Below, piece by piece: positions 1 to 4,751 of a DNA stretch of 5,673 nt. This DNA is from Candidatus Methanoprimaticola hominis (GTDB taxonomy: Archaea; Thermoplasmatota; Thermoplasmata; Methanomassiliicoccales; Methanomethylophilaceae). The stretch covers positions 1 to 5,673 of the forward strand of contig LVVU01000090.1 of NCBI GenBank assembly GCA_006954465.1. Reading direction: 5' to 3'. How positions within the stretch are numbered: the stretch's first letter is position 1; every line of letters starts with the position of its first letter. The translations under genes were made by a program, and so were the position numbers. Under the pieces are notes generated by a model. That model was not told where the DNA came from. It did not search any database and was given only the letters and a program-made list of their open reading frames with translations.

Positions 1-1045
1 ATGTGGTTTCGGACATCATCGACAGGGTGACCTGGTAGTATTCGATGTCATCCCCCTTGCGGGCGGTGAAATCCACCTCCGTGTCCCCGTACTTCCCGAC
101 TGCTACCTCGTATCCTCTGCGGATGAGTTCCAGATACACCACGTTCTCCACGAGGCGGCTTATGTCCTCTCTGGAGGATATGCCCAGGACAGCATTCCTC
201 ATGCCGGTGTCTGAGACGTAGTATTTCTCCAGCGTGTCCAGCAGCTTCTTGCCGCGTATGTCGTATCTCTCCGCTTTGTAGATCAGGAACGCGTTCCTGA
301 GCCCGTCCAGATACCTGCGGACCTGCCTGTTGTCCGTCCCGATGGCCTCGGCTATGGAATTGCAGCTGGTGATGTTCCCGACATTGGAATACAGGAAGCG
401 GGAGACATCGCCCAGAACGGACGCGTTCGTGCTGCCGTCGTGTCCGAGGACGTCCTTCATCAGGACCGTGTTGAACACGCCCATGAGCAGATCCTGCTCG
501 AACTGCTCGTCACCGTCCGGATCGACGATCGGGAGGGAGCCTGTGCGGAGATACTGCCTGAACCTCGTCTCCCTGTCCCCGGGATGCAGCTCGAGGAACT
601 CGGAGAACGAGAGAGGCAGCACCTTCAGCTCCGCATATCTGCCGGATATGTATGTGGATAGCTCGGATGAGAGAAGGAACGCATTGGATCCCGTGATGTA
701 TATGTCCGCATCCGCATCGACCTGGAGGGAGTTGACGGCCTTCTCCCAGGAATCCACCCTCTGGACCTCGTCCAGGAAGACGTACATCCTGCCTTGGATG
801 CCCCTCGATGATATCTCATCGAGGAGGAGACCGTGATCAGTGATATCCTGCCACTCGCGGGACTCGAAGTTCATGTAGACGATGTTCCCCTCGGGGACGC
901 CCGAATCGATGAGCCTCTGCATGAACTGGCGCATCAGGACCGTCTTGCCGGATCTCCTCATGCCGGTGATGACCTTCACCACATCGGTGCGATCCCTCCC
1001 TGACCAGAGCCTGTCCAGATAAATCGTCCGTTGAACTTCGCTCAT
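1..1045 (-). CDS. AAA ATPase with DUF4143 domain, C-terminus cut by window edge
   Basis: No stop occurs between the ATG (1045-1043) and the left edge, so 348 residues are visible and roughly 40-70 C-terminal residues are missing compared with the usual 390-420. The AAA_14 domain is clear: Walker A GMRRSGKT at residues 28-35, Walker B MYVFLDEVQ at 88-96, a sensor-like ITGSNAFLLS near 117-126 and SGRY at 134-137. A middle helical part with a winged-helix-like stretch (about 228-262) leads into DUF4143, whose nuclease-like signature is ENVVYLEL (300-307), EVDF (323-326) and YYQV (336-339), resembling the PD-(D/E)XK pattern. Proteins of this type are abundant in archaea and anaerobic bacteria; they are thought to bind ATP and perhaps DNA, but no general function is established. 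No Shine-Dalgarno motif precedes the ATG and TATA-like boxes lie about 25 bases upstream, so the transcript is probably leaderless. Family assignment is firm; cellular role is unknown. Confidence 0.93.
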   Translation of the reverse strand, partial: MSEVQRTIYLDRLWSGRDRTDVVKVITGMRRSGKTVLMRQFMQRLIDSGVPEGNIVYMNFESREWQDITDHGLLLDEISSRGIQGRMYVFLDEVQRVDSWEKAVNSLQVDADADIYITGSNAFLLSSELSTYISGRYAELKVLPLSFSEFLELHPGDRETRFRQYLRTGSLPIVDPDGDEQFEQDLLMGVFNTVLMKDVLGHDGSTNASVLGDVSRFLYSNVGNITSCNSIAEAIGTDNRQVRRYLDGLRNAFLIYKAERYDIRGKKLLDTLEKYYVSDTGMRNAVLGISSREDISRLVENVVYLELIRRGYEVAVGKYGDTEVDFTARKGDDIEYYQVTLSMMSETT

Positions 1046-1060
1046 GAATGTCAGAAACTC

Positions 1061-1076
1061 ATATAGAGATATAGAT
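1061..1076 (-). promoter_or_regulatory. TATA-like promoter of the DUF4143 ATPase gene
   Basis: On the plus strand this is a tandem 8-base repeat, ATATAGAG then ATATAGAT, which on the minus strand reads as two overlapping TATA-like boxes. Their centre is about 25 bases from the ATG at 1045, the usual archaeal TATA-to-start distance, which implies a leaderless or nearly leaderless mRNA. A direct repeat CAGAAACT flanks the boxes at 1052-1059 and 1092-1099, exactly 40 bases apart. Promoter activity is inferred from position and composition only. Confidence 0.5.
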
Positions 1077-1104
1077 TCTTTGCAAAATATGCAGAAACTT
1101 CGAT

Positions 1105-1124
1105 CCGTTCCGGGATTGGAACGG
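1105..1124. terminator. Perfect 7-bp hairpin between two minus-strand genes
   Basis: CCGTTCC (1105-1111) pairs perfectly with GGAACGG (1118-1124) around a six-base loop. It lies downstream of the 76-residue gene and upstream of the ATPase promoter, so it may help end transcription of the former. On the minus strand the following bases are only moderately T-rich, so it is not a textbook terminator. Confidence 0.4.
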
Positions 1125-1129
1125 TGACC

Positions 1130-1160
1130 GACGGGGTCGGACGCTCGGATCCGCCCCGTC
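1130..1160. terminator. Strong GC-rich hairpin just after the 76-residue gene
   Basis: GACGGGG (1130-1136) pairs with CCCCGTC (1154-1160). After one bulged base (1137) the stem continues as CGGA (1138-1141) with TCCG (1150-1153), closing an eight-base loop. That makes 11 base pairs, eight bases downstream of the stop codon at 1169-1171. Placement suggests a transcription terminator or a 3'-end stabilising structure for the 76-residue gene, acting together with the hairpin at 1105-1124. Confidence 0.5.
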
Positions 1161-1168
1161 GTGGACGA

Positions 1169-1399
1169 TCAGATGCTGGCATCCCTCGACAGGATCGCCT
1201 GCTTGACGCCGGGGAGGGCGATGATCCTTCCGTAGATCTTCGCCTTGGATACGGTGGCCTCGATGAGATCGGGCGTCACATCCTCGTCCGCGTACAGCAG
1301 ACCCACCATCTCGATCTCCGGCTTCCTGCCTTCCTCTTGCAGCTTCTCCAGGTCCCGGCGTCTGAGCCTCAGCGTGCGGAACCCCGTGTTGTAGGACAT
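1169..1399 (-). CDS. Small hypothetical protein, 76 residues
   Basis: I do not recognise this family. Support for a real gene is good: GGAGG at 1407-1411 sits seven bases before the ATG, a TATA-like TTTATATCC lies about 50 bases upstream, and strong hairpins follow the stop. The protein has a basic N-terminal stretch (RLRRRDLEKLQEEGRK, residues 11-26, probably helical). An acidic middle (YADEDVTPDLIE, 36-47) follows, then an alternating, probably alpha/beta C-terminal part. There is no signal peptide, membrane segment or cysteine pair, so a soluble cytoplasmic protein is expected. It is transcribed divergently from the DUF2975-HTH pair and shares the control region at 1440-1520 with it, so that regulator may act on both promoters. 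Its short size and basic helix would fit nucleic-acid or protein binding, but this is speculation. Confidence 0.75.
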   Translation of the reverse strand: MSYNTGFRTLRLRRRDLEKLQEEGRKPEIEMVGLLYADEDVTPDLIEATVSKAKIYGRIIALPGVKQAILSRDASI

Positions 1400-1444
1400 G
1401 TTGCTTCCTCCGTCGGTTCTTCCCGATGCTACTGCATTATCTCA

Positions 1445-1490
1445 CGGATATAAATGTTTAATGTTTCACGATAAATCATTATCTTATCCG
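1445..1490. promoter_or_regulatory. Dyad in divergent promoter region, possible operator
   Basis: CGGATA (1445-1450) and TATCCG (1485-1490) form perfect inverted arms across an AT-rich core. Inside lies a second inverted repeat, GATAA (1470-1474), four bases, TTATC (1479-1483). The left arm overlaps the TATA-like box of the 76-residue gene. The HTH regulator encoded at 2053-2295 is a plausible ligand, because Cro/C1 regulators often control their own operon. No binding data exist, and AT-rich promoter DNA gives short dyads by chance. Confidence 0.3.
1446..1454 (-). promoter_or_regulatory. TATA-like box for the 76-residue gene
   Basis: The minus strand reads TTTATATCC here, close to the archaeal TTTATATA consensus, with an A-rich stretch just upstream that could be the BRE. 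A start of transcription about 25 bases downstream would leave a leader of roughly 25 bases containing the GGAGG ribosome site at 1407-1411. Confidence 0.55.
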
Positions 1491-1509
1491 AATGAATCCT
1501 GCAGAACCC

Positions 1510-1518
1510 ATTAATATG
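1510..1518 (+). promoter_or_regulatory. TATA-like box for the DUF2975 gene
   Basis: ATTAATATG is centred about 31 bases before the ATG at 1545, so transcription would begin at or very near the start codon. A GAGGGAGG at 1518-1525 is about 20 bases from this ATG, too far for a normal ribosome site, which also favours a leaderless message. Confidence 0.4.
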
Positions 1519-1544
1519 AGGGAGGCCGTGCTCGTGATGAGTTC

Positions 1545-2048
1545 ATGGAGAAAGGGGAGAATCTTCCGAAGCTCAGAAGGATGTGCAGGATCGGGTCCTG
1601 GGCGATAATTCCGGTGATCGTCGTAGCGGCGCTGATCCTCATAGGATGCTGCATCGAGACGGCGATATCGCTCGCGGACTACCGGTTCACCATAGAGCCG
1701 ATGGACAACCGCGGGACGGTGATCTACGGGCTGTGCAGCACCATCGCCATGGCCGCCTGCTTCTGGTGCCTCGTGACGGGGTACCATCTGCTGAGGTCGA
1801 TATCGGAGAGCGAGAGCCCGTTCATCCCCGAGAACGTGATGAGGATAAAGGAGATCGCGGTCGCGCTGCTGGCATCGTTCGCGGTGATCATCCTGGCACA
1901 GGTCCTGCTTACGCTGACGCTCGATCCGAAGCTCTACCTGTTCGACGTCCCGCTGCACATGCTGGTGAGCGGAATCGTCTGCTACCTGTTCTATCTGATC
2001 TTCGACTACGGCACCGCCCTGCAGACGGAATCGGACGACTTCCTGTGA
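1545..2048 (+). CDS. DUF2975-like four-helix membrane protein
   Basis: The 167-residue product has four hydrophobic segments, at about residues 19-42, 57-83, 101-126 and 132-155, and no cleavable signal peptide, so it should be an integral membrane protein. The SPFIPENVMRIKEIA loop (91-105) before helix 3 and the C-terminal IFDYGTALQTESDDFL (152-167) match the conserved parts of DUF2975 as I know them. In that family genes are typically paired with a small Cro/C1 regulator, exactly as here: the HTH gene starts four bases after this stop. The family has no established biochemical function; membrane sensing or modulation of the partner regulator is a reasonable guess. ATG 1545 is the only usable start, since the frame is closed by a stop at 1512 and no SD motif is near. 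The two genes are almost certainly one operon. Confidence 0.85.
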   Translation: MEKGENLPKLRRMCRIGSWAIIPVIVVAALILIGCCIETAISLADYRFTIEPMDNRGTVIYGLCSTIAMAACFWCLVTGYHLLRSISESESPFIPENVMRIKEIAVALLASFAVIILAQVLLTLTLDPKLYLFDVPLHMLVSGIVCYLFYLIFDYGTALQTESDDFL

Positions 2049-2052
2049 TAGC

Positions 2053-2295
2053 ATGGCGATAATCCTGCGTCTCGACCGCATCATGGCGGACAGGAAGATG
2101 AGTCTGAAGGAGCTGGCCGAGAACGTGGGGATATCCTACGTCAACCTGTCGAAGATTAAGACCGGGAAGGTCCAGGGGATCAGGTTCTCGACCCTGGAGG
2201 CGATCTGCGAGACGCTGGAATGCCAGCCAGGGGACATCCTGGAGTTCGCTCCGGGGGACGGGAAGGGGCACAGGGATCATAACGACGAAGTCTGA
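2053..2295 (+). CDS. Cro/C1-type HTH regulator, YozG-like
   Basis: This 80-residue protein is a compact helix-turn-helix DNA-binding regulator of the HTH_26/YozG type. The HTH covers about residues 16-43, with MSLKELAENVGIS as the first helix and turn and the recognition helix around YVNLSKIKTGK (29-39). The conserved segment IRFSTLEAICETLECQPGDILEF (43-65) is diagnostic of the family. A short acidic and His-rich tail follows and is unlikely to be folded. It starts four bases after the DUF2975 stop, so it is probably translated from the same mRNA. Such pairs are best known from Firmicutes, so transfer into this archaeon is possible. Its last 116 bases are overlapped on the opposite strand by the extended RloB reading frame. 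It probably regulates its own operon, and possible target dyads lie at 1445-1490. Confidence 0.9.
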   Translation: MAIILRLDRIMADRKMSLKELAENVGISYVNLSKIKTGKVQGIRFSTLEAICETLECQPGDILEFAPGDGKGHRDHNDEV

Positions 2296-2941
2296 GTCGA
2301 GGATGTCGGATCGACGATCGCTTCGACATCCTTCTTCTGATGTCTTCAACAAGGGTATGAACCATCGTGCTTGGATTGCACCTATAGCACCCATAAGAAG
2401 TGCACGCCTCATCAGACAACAGCTTCCTGGCGTTCCCCACGGCTTTATCGACCATCTTGTCGCTTATGTCGAATCCCTTCGACTTGCTATATGCTCCATC
2501 CAGCTCCCTATCCAGATCCTCCACGAGTTCAGCGGGTGTGTATGGATGTGTCGGCATACGGAAATGACACAGCAACCATGATTCGAAGGAAGGGTTCGAA
2601 ATGAACAGACGATACCCCAACTCCTTGCATCTCTCGTCCATATCACATATCTGCTCCTTGGTGAACCTACCATCGAGATCCATGACTATGGCCACGATAT
2701 CCCCATTCAACGGATCGAGATTGTGCTTCTTTGCATACTCCCTCGTCTTCCTGATGAGGACATCGGGGCCGGTCTTCGCTGTAGCACACGCCTTTATGCC
2801 GACGGAAACGCACAGATCGGAGAGACGCTCGAAATAGACCCTCTCCGACTCCCCGTCGCCCATGATCAGAACCATCCTGGATTGGCGACGGGGCGTGTTG
2901 TTCTTGAAACGGGGCCTATGACGCCTGTTGTTATTGCTCAT
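2180..2941 (-). CDS. rloB: RloB/AbiLii-like Toprim-type defence protein with abnormal C-terminal extension
   Basis: This is the second gene of the RloAB pair. ATG 2941 overlaps the RloA stop as ATGA and has GGAG about nine bases upstream; in-frame starts further upstream are antisense-like readings inside rloA. After a basic N-terminus (1-22), the protein shows MGDGESERVYF (27-37) with the conserved Glu, VMDLDGR (86-92) giving the DxD-like acidic pair, NPSFESWLLCHF (116-127), and NPSTMVHTLVEDI (189-201), which normally lies at the family's end. RloB/AbiLii proteins are about 200 residues and are known from type I restriction loci and the lactococcal AbiL phage-abortion system. The acidic motifs fit a Toprim-like metal-dependent nuclease (inference). 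Here the frame continues about 50 more residues, rich in Arg, Pro and Ser, through the terminator hairpin at 2299-2333 and antisense to the HTH gene. The native stop therefore seems lost, perhaps at an insertion junction. Confidence 0.85.
   Translation of the reverse strand: MSNNNRRHRPRFKNNTPRRQSRMVLIMGDGESERVYFERLSDLCVSVGIKACATAKTGPDVLIRKTREYAKKHNLDPLNGDIVAIVMDLDGRFTKEQICDMDERCKELGYRLFISNPSFESWLLCHFRMPTHPYTPAELVEDLDRELDGAYSKSKGFDISDKMVDKAVGNARKLLSDEACTSYGCYRCNPSTMVHTLVEDIRRRMSKRSSIRHPRLRLRRYDPCAPSRPPERTPGCPLAGIPASRRSPPGSRT
2299..2333 (+). terminator. Hairpin terminator after the HTH regulator gene
   Basis: GGATGTCG (2301-2308) pairs perfectly with CGACATCC (2324-2331), extended by A2300-T2332 and a G-T pair, around a 15-base loop. 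On the plus strand it is followed by a pyrimidine run (CTTCTTCT), and it begins four bases after the HTH stop, so it fits a terminator of the DUF2975-HTH operon. On the minus strand the same DNA is inside the RloB reading frame and has no T-rich tail. Confidence 0.65.
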
Positions 2942-4182
2942 CTGATAACTCCGCGATGTCTGATAGCAGGAACCGCGTCGAATCTGCCATCCAGATATCT
3001 CCTGAGCACATCGGTATCCTTCCTGACACCATCGAAATCCGATAGACAGTACAGTTCCGAAGCCCCATCCTCGCGACTCTTGTTGACGAACCATATCTGA
3101 TCGCGGCGGAGAAGCTCATCTATGTCCATCAGGCCGATGTCATGTGTATTTGCGATGAGTTGCGCCCCGTTGGGATTGTTTTCACGTGAAAACTGCTTGA
3201 CGATCCAGCGAGTAAGCATCGGATGGAGGTGTGCCCCGAGCTCGTCCATTATCAACACCTTGCCGTTCTCCAGAACATCGATCAACGGAGCCATCAAACC
3301 GAACATGCAGGATGTACCCGCGGATTCGAGCTCGATAGGAAATACCCTGCCTTCCTCGTCCACATCAGGGGCTGTGAAGTCATGTCTGAGGAATATATCC
3401 CGGGTAGACAGAGTATCGGTTTCACGACGTGCGGACTCGTAGAGATCCGGAGGCAGTTTATTCTTGAGGTCGACCAGCTTGATCTGCCTCTCACTGTAAG
3501 TGAAATCGCTGATACCTAGATCAGCGGTGCCAAGCGCTCTGACCGTCATCGCCTTTCTCTCAGGATTGTCATCACTGAATCTGCATGATTCCTGCACCAG
3601 AGCACCCAGATCGGATTGAAGCATGACGAAATCCGACAAAATGGCATTGCGCACCTTGGAGCACAACGGATCCGCACCTACCGAAGCCATCGCCAGGTAC
3701 GTCTTGCCAGAGGTAGTCATTGCTATGATTCTCTTCTTGGCACCGGTATAGTCTTCACCAGACCTTACGAAGACTCTCTTGGGACGATTCTTGGGATAGT
3801 AGTAGAGTGATTCGCTGGTGATCTCGCCCGCCTTGTATTCCACCTTGTAATCATAGAGGAGACCTTCTATTATGAGACGCACTCTGATACGAACGGGAGA
3901 CTCCCTGCATGATTTGGATAATCTGTATGGGACATACAATGATGCGGATATGTTCTCATCTACTGTCTGGACTATCCTTTTCAGGATGTACATAGCATCT
4001 GTTATGTACGATTTGCCTGCCGCATTCGGACCGAAGACTATGACTGAGGACAATACATCCTCATCGGATAGATTCGAATCGAGCAGATTGTCTGGATGCT
4101 CTGTGATTTTTGTAGCATTCATACTGAGGGTTGAATCGTCTCTGAACGGACCGAAATTACCCACGGTAAAATCCAATAACAT
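2938..4182 (-). CDS. rloA: RloA/AbiLi-like AAA ATPase, COG1106 type
   Basis: The 414-residue product is an ABC/SMC-like AAA_21 ATPase, full length for its family. It opens with MLLDFTVGNFGPFRD, the usual first strand. Walker A is GPNAAGKS at 51-58, an ABC-signature-like ESAGTSCMFGLM spans 286-297, Walker B is VLIMDEL with Glu314 (309-315), and the switch histidine is in ANTHDIG (344-350). The C-terminal RRDQIWFVNKS...SELYCLSDF...YLDGRFDAVP region (359-405) is characteristic of RloA/AbiLi proteins. These act with RloB, probably as the ATP-driven sensor or scaffold that controls the partner effector, in anti-phage abortive infection. GAGGAG at 4191-4196 lies eight bases before the ATG. The stop overlaps the rloB start, so the two are translationally coupled. 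Base composition is lower in GC than the flanking genes, consistent with horizontal transfer. Confidence 0.92.
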   Translation of the reverse strand: MLLDFTVGNFGPFRDDSTLSMNATKITEHPDNLLDSNLSDEDVLSSVIVFGPNAAGKSYITDAMYILKRIVQTVDENISASLYVPYRLSKSCRESPVRIRVRLIIEGLLYDYKVEYKAGEITSESLYYYPKNRPKRVFVRSGEDYTGAKKRIIAMTTSGKTYLAMASVGADPLCSKVRNAILSDFVMLQSDLGALVQESCRFSDDNPERKAMTVRALGTADLGISDFTYSERQIKLVDLKNKLPPDLYESARRETDTLSTRDIFLRHDFTAPDVDEEGRVFPIELESAGTSCMFGLMAPLIDVLENGKVLIMDELGAHLHPMLTRWIVKQFSRENNPNGAQLIANTHDIGLMDIDELLRRDQIWFVNKSREDGASELYCLSDFDGVRKDTDVLRRYLDGRFDAVPAIRHRGVIR

Positions 4183-4248
4183 ACTCTGATCTCCTCGTTT
4201 CTGAAGCTCTTACGAGAACCTTTCGAGATGATGTAAGATGTCATTTGA

Positions 4249-4255
4249 GATAAAG
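4249..4255 (-). promoter_or_regulatory. TATA-like box of the rloAB operon
   Basis: The minus strand reads CTTTATC here, about 70 bases before the rloA ATG, so transcription would start near 4225 and give a leader of about 43 bases carrying the GAGGAG site. It directly abuts the dyad at 4258-4274. No better TATA candidate is visible between it and the start codon. Confidence 0.4.
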
Positions 4256-4257
4256 AT

Positions 4258-4274
4258 TTGTGAAAAAATCACAA
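4258..4274. promoter_or_regulatory. Perfect 17-bp dyad, candidate operator between rloA and PLD gene
   Basis: TTGTGA (4258-4263) and TCACAA (4269-4274) are perfect inverted arms around five A's, the size and symmetry of a site for a dimeric regulator. It sits immediately upstream of the rloA TATA-like box, where the BRE would be, so a bound protein could block TFB/TBP. A further half-site TCACAA occurs at 4317-4322, within the larger ATCACAAT that is also present at 4268-4275. The regulator is not identified in this window. Confidence 0.4.
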
Positions 4275-4397
4275 TAAGTAGGATTATCTAGTACTTTAGT
4301 TAGGCCGGATGCTACATCACAATTATACCAAGAATCACGACAGACTGCGATCTCCACCACCGCAAACAGTTAGATAACATCCGGATTATGCGCACAC

Positions 4398-4751
4398 ATG
4401 GTCGAAATCCTCTCCACCGAATCGCTGAACCTGACGATATCGGCCGTCATCGAGAACGCCCGCAAGCATCTCGTCATCATCTCACCCTTCCTGAAGATAA
4501 ACCAGAAGATGCGCGCATCCATCCAGATCGCCCTCAAACGCGACGTGAAGCTCACCGTGATCTACGGCAAATCCGAGCTGGACAGGGACACCATGAATTG
4601 GCTGAAGTCCCTCCCCTACTGCAACATCGGATACGTCGAGAACCTCCACGCGAAGCTCATACTCAACGAAGAGGCGGCGGTCATGTCCTCCATGAACCTC
4701 TATGAGTTCTCCCAGGTGAACAACGAAGAGTTGGAGATATCGCCTGGATGA
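4398..4751 (+). CDS. PLD-like nuclease domain, N-terminal piece of a split gene
   Basis: The 117-residue product is a phospholipase D-like domain with one HKD-type motif: His84 and Lys86 in LHAKLILNEE, followed by SSMN at 97-100, with strands VIISPFLK (26-33) and KLTVIYGKSELD (51-62). Single-motif PLD proteins dimerise to form the active site, and many are nucleases (family knowledge). The usual Asp after HxK is Glu91 here, in a context (NEE...SSMNLYEFSQVNN) that I associate with this archaeal and bacterial subgroup. In that subgroup the domain continues into a helical linker and zinc ribbons. Here the frame ends at a TGA (4749-4751) soon after NNEELEI, while the expected continuation lies in the next frame at 4748. 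No SD motif precedes ATG 4398, so translation is probably leaderless. It is divergent from rloAB. Confidence 0.8.
   Translation: MVEILSTESLNLTISAVIENARKHLVIISPFLKINQKMRASIQIALKRDVKLTVIYGKSELDRDTMNWLKSLPYCNIGYVENLHAKLILNEEAAVMSSMNLYEFSQVNNEELEISPG

Larger units (their letters stand above)
4183..4397. other. Divergent AT-rich intergenic region between rloA and the PLD gene
   Basis: This 215-base gap is the largest in the window. It contains the rloA ribosome site (4191-4196), a TATA-like box (4249-4255), the dyad (4258-4274) and repeated ATCACAAT (4268-4275, 4316-4323). Two candidate TATA elements for the plus-strand gene are AATTATACC (4321-4329) and TTAGATAAC (4370-4378); the latter would make the PLD mRNA leaderless. 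I see no tRNA, CRISPR repeat or coding frame here. Confidence 0.6.

Noticed and set aside
330..836. 168-residue plus-strand open frame
   Set aside because: It lies antisense to the DUF4143 ATPase, whose motifs are intact; the Ser/Arg/Pro-rich composition is typical of a shadow frame.
1479..2084. 201-residue minus-strand open frame
   Set aside because: Antisense to the DUF2975 gene; rich in Arg, Gln, His and Asp with no recognisable domain.
1909..2412. 167-residue minus-strand open frame crossing the DUF2975 and HTH genes
   Set aside because: Antisense to two convincing genes and to the start of the convergent region; composition is shadow-like. I considered it as a frameshifted end of RloB but saw no family motif in it.
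2942..3094. Upstream extension of RloB to a start at 3094
   Set aside because: The extra 51 residues are out-of-frame reading of the rloA 3' end; the ATGA start at 2941 with GGAG upstream fits better.
4305..4384. CCGGATG (4305-4311) and CATCCGG (4378-4384) as terminal inverted repeats of a mobile element
   Set aside because: Seven bases, 66 apart, with no target duplication and no transposase; most likely chance.
4183..4397. CRISPR or retron-like non-coding RNA in the AT-rich gap
   Set aside because: No regularly spaced repeats, no long paired RNA structure and no reverse transcriptase or Cas gene nearby.
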